The notes beneath the pieces were generated by a model. The model was not told the DNA's origin and made no database searches. It saw nothing but the letters and a program-made list of their open reading frames with translations. 5,189 nt of DNA from an uncultured Collinsella sp. (GTDB taxonomy: Bacteria > Actinomycetota > Coriobacteriia > Coriobacteriales > Coriobacteriaceae): NCBI GenBank assembly GCA_900555815.1, contig USMR01000084.1, forward strand, positions 1-5,189, in the 5' to 3' direction. Every line of letters begins with the position of its first letter. The first letter of the stretch is position 1. Below, in pieces: positions 1 through 4,931 of this stretch. The position numbers and the translations under genes were made by a program.

Positions 1-2
1 GC

Positions 3-215
3 GAAGCCGCCAGCGTGGACGTGACCAGCACCGAGGATATTATCCTCTGGTATGGCACCCGGTATCAGGTCAATCTGGGCGACACATCCCGCCTCGATTA
101 CAAGGTTGACTGCATGAACGACGCCATTTTGCAGATGAGCGACTACCAGAGCGGCGTTCTGGACATCAGCTTCACCATCTGGCCGAATCAGGTGGGCTAT
201 ACGCCTTTCGCATGA
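3..215 (+). CDS. ftsQ: FtsQ/DivIB cell division protein, C-terminal end (5' truncated by window edge)
   Basis: The open frame enters from the left edge and ends at TGA 213-215, leaving about 70 residues. The visible pattern is a hydrophobic strand (IILWYG), then a strand ending in VNLGD, then a helix beginning LDYKVDCMNDAIL, then GVLDISF and a proline/tyrosine-rich tail ending GYTPFA. This matches the end of the FtsQ/DivIB extracytoplasmic beta domain, where 'V.LGd...l..Kl..l..iL' is followed by 'g.iDvs....p.y.p'. FtsQ is a single-pass membrane divisome protein that bridges the FtsB/FtsL group; its membrane segment and POTRA domain lie outside the window. The identification is supported by what follows: the next coding sequence begins as FtsZ, and ftsQ-ftsZ is a common actinobacterial order at the end of the division and cell wall cluster. 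The GTG at position 15 is inside the gene and is not a start. Confidence 0.75.
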   Translation, partial: EAASVDVTSTEDIILWYGTRYQVNLGDTSRLDYKVDCMNDAILQMSDYQSGVLDISFTIWPNQVGYTPFA

Positions 216-259
216 TGTTATTATTTTGTAAATAATTTGCCGAAATGCCAGATTTTCTA

Positions 260-288
260 TTGACAAAATCGGGTTTTCGGGATAGATT
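260..288 (+). promoter_or_regulatory. Sigma70-type promoter upstream of the FtsZ/lyase frame
   Basis: A perfect -35 box TTGACA (260-265) is followed after 17 bases by TAGATT (283-288), a 4/6 match to the -10 consensus. It lies in an AT-rich patch (about 214-300) that contrasts with the GC-rich genes. The predicted transcript start is near 295, giving a leader of about 70 bases before the ATG at 364. By position it would be the native promoter of ftsZ; in this sequence it would instead drive the chimeric frame and possibly the nan genes. The leader can form a small hairpin (GCAG 317-320 with CTGC 335-338, CGGC 321-324 with GCCG 328-331). Confidence 0.6.
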
Positions 289-349
289 GGGAAAGTACAG
301 ATGCAAAATTCAGGCTGCAGCGGCTCCGCCGTGTCTGCGAAAGATACAT

Positions 350-355
350 AGGAGG
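350..355 (+). promoter_or_regulatory. Strong Shine-Dalgarno site for the 364 start
   Basis: AGGAGG lies 8 bases before ATG 364 and fixes that start. Its first two bases overlap the TAG stop (349-351) of a 16-codon leader frame that begins at ATG 301. Confidence 0.8.
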
Positions 356-363
356 AAGAGATT

Positions 364-468
364 ATGTCCGAAACTATACAGGATCGCGTTGTGAAAATCA
401 AGGTGATCGGTGTCGGCGGCGCCGGCAACAATGTTATCAACCGCATGATCGATGCCGGCGTCGATGGC
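364..468 (+). pseudogene. ftsZ: 5' fragment of ftsZ (about 35 codons) forming the head of the chimera
   Basis: The first 35 codons encode the FtsZ beta-1 strand, the GVGGAGNN loop and the helix start NRMI. Everything after, including the FtsZ tubulin signature GGGTGTG and the T7 loop, is absent from the window. The preceding ftsQ end, promoter and strong Shine-Dalgarno site fit the start of a normal ftsZ gene. An intact ftsZ is expected elsewhere in the genome, or the join is artificial. The homology ends in a segment (445-468) that fits both FtsZ and the aldolase, so the exact breakpoint cannot be fixed from this sequence. Confidence 0.7.
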
Positions 469-1263
469 CTGTTCTTCCTGGGCTCTTCGGGCGAGGTCGT
501 CTTCTCCACCGACGAGCGTCGCCGTCAGATCATCGCCGAGGCCGTCCGTATCGTCGACCACCGCGTTCCCGTTCTGGTCGGCATCATCGACACCGAGACC
601 GAGCGCATGATCGAGCACGGTAAGGTCGCTCAGGAGCTGGGCGCCGATGCTCTCGTCGCCACCTGCCCGTTCTATGCCCTGCAGGGCATGACCGAGGTCG
701 AGGAGCACTTCCGCATCCTGCATGAGGAACTCGACCTGCCCATCTTCGCCTACGACATCCCCGTGTGTGTCCACACCAAGCTCCCCTGGAAGCTCCTTGC
801 CAAGCTCGGTGCCGAGGGCGTTCTGGCCGGCGTCAAGGATTCCTCGGGTGATGACATCTCGTTCCGCTACCTCGTTCAGGAGAACGAGAAGAACGGCCAT
901 CCGATGAGCATCCTCACCGGTCACGAGGTTGTTGTCGACGGCGCTTACCTCGGTGGCGCCGACGGTTCCGTCCCGGGTCTCGCCAACGTTGAGCCCGAGG
1001 GCTACGTGCGTCAGTGGAAGGCCGCTCAGGCTGGTGACTGGGCTACCGTCAAGGCCGAGCAGGATCGCCTCAATGAGATTTCGCATATCTGGGATGTCAC
1101 CTCGGTCGTCCAGGGCTATGCCGGTGGCGTCGGCGCCTTCAAGACCGCTATGAACCTCATGGGTATCTTCGACAGCCCGACCATGCCGCGCCCGGTGAAG
1201 GCCATGACCGGCGAGAACGTCGAGGCTATTAAGAAGGTCCTCCAGGACAACGGCCTCCTTTAA
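364..1263 (+). CDS. nanA: Chimeric FtsZ N-terminus / N-acetylneuraminate lyase-like protein (DapA/NanA family), 299 aa
   Basis: Two families are joined in one frame. Residues 1-35 are FtsZ-like: strand IKVIGVGG, the nucleotide-binding loop GVGGAGNN (16-23), then NRMIDAGVDG. From about residue 28 onward it is a class I pyruvate aldolase of the DapA/NanA family: GSSGE (40-44) as the pyruvate-binding loop, the catalytic Tyr130 in AYDIP, the Schiff-base Lys158 in GVKDSSG, and GADGSVPGLAN (198-208). The Tyr-Lys spacing of 28 equals that of E. coli NanA (Tyr137, Lys165). The sialic acid lyase role (Neu5Ac to pyruvate plus ManNAc, cytoplasmic) is inferred mainly from nanK and nanE downstream. The E. 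coli NanA 'YDE' sugar-contact motif reads GHE (186-188) here, so another 2-keto acid substrate is possible. The family's usual first barrel strand, with its 'PA..TPF' segment, is missing, so activity is doubtful. The start is set by AGGAGG 8 bases upstream. The fusion may be a rearrangement or a misassembly. Confidence 0.8.
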   Translation: MSETIQDRVVKIKVIGVGGAGNNVINRMIDAGVDGLFFLGSSGEVVFSTDERRRQIIAEAVRIVDHRVPVLVGIIDTETERMIEHGKVAQELGADALVATCPFYALQGMTEVEEHFRILHEELDLPIFAYDIPVCVHTKLPWKLLAKLGAEGVLAGVKDSSGDDISFRYLVQENEKNGHPMSILTGHEVVVDGAYLGGADGSVPGLANVEPEGYVRQWKAAQAGDWATVKAEQDRLNEISHIWDVTSVVQGYAGGVGAFKTAMNLMGIFDSPTMPRPVKAMTGENVEAIKKVLQDNGLL

Positions 1264-1368
1264 AGCTTTCCCAGGCACCCGACCTCGCCGTTCAACCGTG
1301 TGGCCATGACCCATTAGGTCAATGGCCACACGGCTTCTCGGCGATCTCGGGCACCTGGAAAACCTTTA
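1261..1368. repeat. 108-base imperfect palindrome between the lyase and nanK
   Basis: The whole gap after the lyase stop codon folds on itself around a 5-base loop (1312-1316). The inner arms are 1296-1311 and 1317-1333, 16 paired bases with one extra base on the right. Next come CGCCG (1286-1290) with CGGCG (1339-1343), CCCGA (1278-1282) with TCGGG (1347-1351), and CCAGG (1271-1275) with CCTGG (1354-1358). The outermost pairing is TAAAG (1261-1265) with CTTTA (1364-1368). Internal mismatches are mostly symmetric. It begins exactly at the stop codon. No long T-run follows, so it is a poor rho-independent terminator. It may be a dispersed palindromic repeat, or an RNA hairpin that protects or separates the messages. 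Confidence 0.75.
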
Positions 1369-1423
1369 CCGCGCTGTGACGGCTAGCCTGACGGCGCATT
1401 TCCTGTAGTTGTTTTTATCTCCT

Positions 1424-1429
1424 AAGGAG
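1424..1429 (+). promoter_or_regulatory. Shine-Dalgarno site of nanK
   Basis: AAGGAG lies 6 bases before ATG 1436 and decides that start over the in-frame TTG at 1409, which has no such site. It sits in a small palindrome, TCTCC (1418-1422) with GGAGA (1426-1430), which could weakly mask it. Confidence 0.7.
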
Positions 1430-1435
1430 AGCGAC

Positions 1436-2401
1436 ATGGAGAACAAGTACGTCTGCTCTGTCGATATCGGCGGAACTAAGATCGCGACTGCCATCATGGA
1501 GTACCCGGCTGACGGTAGTGTGCCCCGTCCCGTCTTTGAGGCCGAGGTTCCCACCGAGGCCCAAGAGGGCGGCGAGGCCGTCTTCCAGCGTATCGAGGCG
1601 TCCATCAAGGCCGCTCTCGAGGCGAATCCCGATGTCGAGGTCCTTGGCGTCGGTATCGGCGCCGCCGGCGTCGTCGATCCCAAGACGGGCGCCATCGCGT
1701 ATGCCAATGAGATCATGCCCGGCTGGTCCGGCGTTCAGTTGGGGCCGCGTCTGCGCGAGGACCTCGGTCTTCCCGTTGCCGTTGTGGGCGACGTGCAGGC
1801 TCATGCTCTGGGCGAGGCCCACTGGGGCGTCGGCAAGGGCAAGTTCTCCGTCTTGTGTCTTGGCATCGGCACGGGCATCGGCGGCGCATATGTCGAGAGC
1901 GGCCGCGTGATGCAGGGCTTCCATGGTGCTGCCGGTCATATGGGCCACATTGAGTGTTCGGCTGCCGCCGGCATTCCCTGCGCCTGCGGGCGTTCCGGCC
2001 ATCTGGAGTCGGTTGCTTCGGGCACTTCCATTGGTCGAATGTACGATGAGCGTTTTGGCCGCGTCGACCCCAGCCGTCCTTCGGTCGGTCGCGATGTGAA
2101 CGATCTGTGCCGTGCGGGCGACGCAAAGGCGACCGAGGTCATCCATGACGCCGGCTTTGCGCTGGGGGCCAGCTTGGGCTCGCTCGCTAACATCCTGGAC
2201 CCTGAGGTCATCGTGCTTTCGGGCGGCGTGATTCACCAAGGTCCCGATTGGCGTTCGCAGACGTGGAAGGATTCGGTGCACGAGGGCTATGCCAGCCAGG
2301 CGCTCGATCCGCTTCAGGACACGCCGATCCTCATCGGTTCTCTGGAGGGCGATGCTCCGCTCATCGGTGCCGCCGAGCATCTTCTTGCTTCGTTGAAGTA
2401 A
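1436..2401 (+). CDS. nanK: ROK-family sugar kinase, probable N-acetylmannosamine kinase, 321 aa
   Basis: It probably phosphorylates ManNAc to ManNAc-6-P with ATP in the cytoplasm, the second step of sialic acid use. The N-terminal phosphate loop is DIGGTK (10-15). The catalytic aspartate is Asp119 in GDVQAHALGE. A second phosphate-binding loop, GIGTGIGG, is at 143-150. The ROK zinc-site region spans 167-191: GHMGHIE followed by CACGRSGHLE. Cys182 and Cys184 are present, but the usual third cysteine is His189. In most ROK glucokinases the sugar-contacting motif is GExGH; here it is GHMGH (167-171), with His168 replacing Glu. As I recall, E. coli NanK has the same swap, which favours ManNAc kinase over glucokinase. 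Length is normal for the family (about 290-325). The ATG at 1436 has AAGGAG 6 bases upstream. Flanking lyase and nanE genes support the role. Confidence 0.85.
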   Translation: MENKYVCSVDIGGTKIATAIMEYPADGSVPRPVFEAEVPTEAQEGGEAVFQRIEASIKAALEANPDVEVLGVGIGAAGVVDPKTGAIAYANEIMPGWSGVQLGPRLREDLGLPVAVVGDVQAHALGEAHWGVGKGKFSVLCLGIGTGIGGAYVESGRVMQGFHGAAGHMGHIECSAAAGIPCACGRSGHLESVASGTSIGRMYDERFGRVDPSRPSVGRDVNDLCRAGDAKATEVIHDAGFALGASLGSLANILDPEVIVLSGGVIHQGPDWRSQTWKDSVHEGYASQALDPLQDTPILIGSLEGDAPLIGAAEHLLASLK

Positions 2402-2418
2402 ACATAACTACCAAGTGT

Positions 2419-2516
2419 GCCTTCTGAGGTGCCGCAGATTGACGTGAAAGAGGAGCGAAGCGTACTTCGGTACGCGAGCGACGGTTTGAACGTCAAGGTG
2501 CGGCGTCTCAGAAGGC
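2419..2516. repeat. 98-base nested palindrome with UUCG-capped core between nanK and nanE
   Basis: The outer arms (2419-2445 and 2490-2516) are 27 bases each with 23 matching: GCCTTCTGAG/CTCAGAAGGC, then GCCGCA/TGCGGC, then TTGACGT/ACGTCAA, separated by two symmetric 2-base mismatches. At the exact centre is a perfect 6-bp stem GCGTAC (2460-2465) / GTACGC (2470-2475) closed by TTCG, a very stable RNA tetraloop. The two spacers between core and arms are equal in length (14 bases each) but pair poorly. Only TGTTTT follows, so termination is possible but weak. The equal-armed layout resembles a dispersed palindromic element; copy number cannot be judged from one window. Confidence 0.75.
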
Positions 2517-2541
2517 TGTTTTGAGAAAGGTTGAGTCGAAC

Positions 2542-3228
2542 ATGACCGTTGATCCTTTGATCCAGTCCCTGAAGGGCAAGCTCGTCGTGAGCGTTCAGGC
2601 GTATATGGGCGAGCCGCTTCGTACGCCCGAGACCATGGCGCAAATGTCTCGCGCTTGCGAGCTCGGCGGCGCCGCCGCCATTCGCTGCCAGGGCCTTGCC
2701 GACATCGCCGCCATTAAGGGTCGCTGTGAGGTTCCTGTTATCGGCCTGTGGAAGGATGGGCACGAGGGCGTCTACATCACGCCGACGCTGCGCCACGCTC
2801 GCGCCTGCGTTGCCGCCGGTGCCGACAACGTGGCAATTGATGCCACTGATCGCCCACGTCCCGATGGCAAGACCGTCGAGGATACCTTCCGTCCGCTGCA
2901 CGAGGAGGGCGTGCTCCTGATGGCCGACTGTGCCACCATCGAGGACATTCGCCGTGCGGTTGATATGGGCTTTGACCTGGTATCCACTACGCTTTCTCAT
3001 GGTGTCGCCGCCATCGACTGCACCATGGCCGATGGCCCTGATCTGCCGCTCCTGCGTCAGGCGACCGAGGAATTCCCCGGTCTTCCCATCATCTGCGAGG
3101 GCCGCGTGCACACGCCCGAGGAGGCCCGCGCCGCGATTGATGCGGGCGCCTGGGCAGTTGTCGTGGGCACTGCCATTACGCACCCCACGAGTATTACGAG
3201 TTGGTTTAAAGCCGCGCTTGAGGCGTAA
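2542..3228 (+). CDS. nanE: N-acetylmannosamine-6-phosphate 2-epimerase, 228 aa
   Basis: It converts ManNAc-6-P to GlcNAc-6-P, the third step of sialic acid breakdown, which feeds NagA and NagB. The (beta/alpha)8-barrel family pattern is clear from end to end: KGKLVVSVQA near the N-terminus, IRCQG (47-51), the proposed catalytic lysine in IGLWKDG (Lys71), VYITPT (77-82), DATDRPRPDG (100-109) as the family signature, LLMADC (125-130), DLVSTTLS (145-152), and CEGRVHTP (185-192) with the proposed catalytic Glu186. It ends with the phosphate-binding segment VVVGTAITHP. Length is typical (about 220-235). The ATG at 2542 is preferred: GAAAGG lies about 11 bases upstream and the family homology starts just after it. 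An in-frame TTG at 2521 would add seven residues without a better ribosome site and would run into the palindrome. It is the last gene of the cassette. Confidence 0.92.
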   Translation: MTVDPLIQSLKGKLVVSVQAYMGEPLRTPETMAQMSRACELGGAAAIRCQGLADIAAIKGRCEVPVIGLWKDGHEGVYITPTLRHARACVAAGADNVAIDATDRPRPDGKTVEDTFRPLHEEGVLLMADCATIEDIRRAVDMGFDLVSTTLSHGVAAIDCTMADGPDLPLLRQATEEFPGLPIICEGRVHTPEEARAAIDAGAWAVVVGTAITHPTSITSWFKAALEA

Positions 3229-3255
3229 GACAGACCTCGTATCCGCTCAGGGCGG

Positions 3256-3261
3256 TATACT
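3256..3261 (+). promoter_or_regulatory. Possible -10 element for rapZ
   Basis: TATACT (5/6 to consensus) lies 28 bases after the nanE stop, but there is no recognisable -35 box 16-18 bases upstream and no TGn extension. Because a terminator stands directly before rapZ, a local promoter is expected, and this is the best candidate in the gap. Transcription would begin near 3268 and the message would carry the 3280-3309 hairpin in its leader. Confidence 0.3.
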
Positions 3262-3279
3262 CATTAAAGGCAATTGACC

Positions 3280-3316
3280 GCGCGGGATCCGGGTTGCTGG
3301 GTCCCGCGCTTGTTTT
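3280..3316 (+). terminator. Rho-independent terminator after nanE, abutting the rapZ ribosome site
   Basis: The stem GCGCGGGATCC (3280-3290) pairs with GGGTCCCGCGC (3299-3309) at 10 of 11 positions around an 8-base loop. TTGTTTT (3310-3316) follows directly. This is a textbook intrinsic terminator for the nan cassette. Its T-tract ends one base before the AGGAGG of rapZ (3318-3323), so the hairpin could also act in the rapZ leader. Confidence 0.8.
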
Positions 3317-3329
3317 CAGGAGGCAACAC

Positions 3330-4250
3330 ATGCAAAAGGGAGATGCCATGGATGCGGCGGAGCGCTCGGAGCGCATCCCCGATATCGTCATCATCACCGG
3401 AATGTCCGGATCGGGCCGAACGCAGGCCATGCATGTGTTCGAGGACATGGGCTACTTTTGCATCGACAACTTGCCTCCGAGTCTGATCGCCCAGCTTGCC
3501 GAACTCGTCGGCATCAATACGGGCGTGGGCAGGCATCTTGCCGTCACCTGCGACCTGCGCAGCCAGGGCTTGTTCGATGAGCTGCTCGATGCCGTTGCCG
3601 CACTCGAGGAGCGCGAGATGAGCTGTGACATCGTGTTTCTCGAGGCCTCTGACGAGGTGCTGATCCGTCGTTATAGTGAAAACCGCCGCCGCCATCCCAT
3701 TGCCAAGCCGGGAGAGACTACGGCCGATGCGATTCAGCGCGAGCGCCTGCAGCTGCAGGGCGTTCGCGACCGAGCCGATATGATCATCGACACGAGCCGC
3801 TTGCGTACTTCTGCTCTGCGCAACAAATTACGCATGGCGTTCTCCGAGCTGTCCGACCAGCAGCTCATGGACGTTCACGTGTTCTCGTTTGGCTTTAAGC
3901 ACGGCATGCCCGTCGAGGCGGACATCATGATCGACGTTCGCTTCCTGCCCAATCCGTTCTACGATCCCGAGATGCGCACCATGACCGGTCTCGATAAGAA
4001 AGTCTCCGACTTTGTTCTGGATCATCCCAAGACCCAGGAGTTCTGGAAGGCCTGGACGCAGCTACTCGATACGGTCATGCCCGGCTATATCGCGGAGGGC
4101 AAGCCACAGCTTTCTATTGCCATCGGCTGCACGGGCGGTCAACACCGCAGCGTTGCCATCGCCGAGGCCACGGCACGTTATTTGGAAGGCGCCCAATACC
4201 ACGTGAGCATTTCCCATCGCGACCTGTCGCGCGCCAACACGAAAGCATAG
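3330..4250 (+). CDS. rapZ: RapZ family nucleotide-binding protein (YvcJ-like), 306 aa
   Basis: Cytoplasmic P-loop protein. The N-terminal domain opens with DIVIITGMSGSGRT, a Walker A motif (24-31) in which the usual lysine is Arg30, as I recall for other actinobacterial members. It continues with EDMGYFCIDNLPP (38-50) and CDIVFLEASDEVLIRRYSE (99-117). The C-terminal domain has FSFGFKHGMPVEAD (195-208), DVRFLPNPFYDPEMR and the hallmark GCTGGQHRSVAIAE (266-279), followed by HVSISHRDL. In E. coli this C-terminal domain binds GlcN-6-P and small RNAs that control glmS; those RNAs are enterobacterial, so the role here is not defined. The ATG at 3330 has AGGAGG 6 bases upstream; a second in-frame ATG at 3348 is possible, and the family homology starts only after both. 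It is followed after 6 bases by whiA; yvcK, often between them in other bacteria, is absent here. Confidence 0.93.
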   Translation: MQKGDAMDAAERSERIPDIVIITGMSGSGRTQAMHVFEDMGYFCIDNLPPSLIAQLAELVGINTGVGRHLAVTCDLRSQGLFDELLDAVAALEEREMSCDIVFLEASDEVLIRRYSENRRRHPIAKPGETTADAIQRERLQLQGVRDRADMIIDTSRLRTSALRNKLRMAFSELSDQQLMDVHVFSFGFKHGMPVEADIMIDVRFLPNPFYDPEMRTMTGLDKKVSDFVLDHPKTQEFWKAWTQLLDTVMPGYIAEGKPQLSIAIGCTGGQHRSVAIAEATARYLEGAQYHVSISHRDLSRANTKA

Positions 4251-4256
4251 GCCTGC

Positions 4257-4916
4257 ATGTCGTTTACCGCCGAGGTGCGTGACGAGCTCGCGCGCTGCGA
4301 ACCCGAATGTGAATACTGCGATTTGTCGACGCTTGCCGCCCTGACGCGTGTGAGCGGTACACTTTCACTGGCCGGCTCCGGGCGGTATCGTTTGACGGTC
4401 GCGACCGAGACGGGCGCCGTCGCGCGCACGATGATCACACTGACGCATCGCATCCTTAAGCTCAAAACGGAATTCACCGTTCGTAAGTCGGTCTTGCATA
4501 AGGTCCGTAACTATCTCATTACCCTGCCCGATCAACCCGACCTGGACAAGGCTCTGGTGCTGCTGGGCATTCTCGACCGCAGGGGAGGGCTCGTCGCTGG
4601 TGTTCCCCGGCACATCGTTGCCCGTCCCTGCTGCAGGCTTGCCTACATCCGCGGCGCGCTCATCGCCGGCGGTTTCGTGGCCGATCCCCGCGGCGACTTT
4701 CATTTGGAGATCGCGGTGCAGGGCGAGCAGTATGCCCGGGGACTTTGCGATCTATTGGAGCAGATTGGGGTCCATGCGCGCGTTAACGCGCGGCGCGGGT
4801 CCTTTGCCGTCTACATTAAGAGCGCCGAGGAGATCGAGCAGCTCCTAAAGCTGGTCGGCGCCAAGCGCAGCGTTGCCGAGATCGAGGAAGCGCGCGCGGT
4901 CAAATTGGTTAAGTAG
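4257..4916 (+). CDS. whiA: WhiA N-terminal part: LAGLIDADG-like body without the DNA-binding tail, 219 aa
   Basis: The ATG at 4257 follows the rapZ stop by 6 bases, which suggests translational coupling; the ribosome site is only a short AGG (4249-4251). The start MSFTAEVRDELAR is typical of WhiA. The LAGLIDADG-like core is visible as LAYIRGALIAGGFVADP (128-144) followed by FHLEI (148-152), a homing endonuclease-derived fold that has lost nuclease activity in this family. Translation would end at TAG 4914-4916 after the EEARAVKLVK segment. As read, the product would lack the C-terminal helix-turn-helix and should not bind DNA normally. Confidence 0.85.
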   Translation: MSFTAEVRDELARCEPECEYCDLSTLAALTRVSGTLSLAGSGRYRLTVATETGAVARTMITLTHRILKLKTEFTVRKSVLHKVRNYLITLPDQPDLDKALVLLGILDRRGGLVAGVPRHIVARPCCRLAYIRGALIAGGFVADPRGDFHLEIAVQGEQYARGLCDLLEQIGVHARVNARRGSFAVYIKSAEEIEQLLKLVGAKRSVAEIEEARAVKLVK

Positions 4917-4931
4917 GACGTTAACCGTCGC

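Noticed and set aside
364..1263. Dinucleotide-binding (Rossmann) domain fused to an aldolase
   Set aside because: The glycine-rich GVGGAGNN followed by NRMI, right after ftsQ, fits the FtsZ nucleotide loop much better than a GxGxxG NAD-binding fold.
310..1329. Long minus-strand open frame (about 339 codons) opposite the chimeric lyase
   Set aside because: It lies opposite a gene with clear family motifs. GC-rich codon bias keeps the antisense frame open, and the translation has no recognisable domain.
1261..1368. Rho-independent terminator of the lyase gene
   Set aside because: The right arm is followed by CC and GC-rich sequence (1369 onward) with no T-run, and CTTTA at the outer edge is too short.
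1415..2380. Long minus-strand open frame opposite nanK
   Set aside because: It shadows the ROK kinase, which has full motif support. It shows no domain of its own and no ribosome site was seen.
2419..2516. CRISPR-like or tRNA-like structure
   Set aside because: There is only one inverted repeat, with no direct repeat series, no spacers and no cloverleaf.
2314..3183. Minus-strand open frame opposite nanE and the nanK end
   Set aside because: It runs through the 98-base palindrome and across two real genes, and the translation has no family signature.
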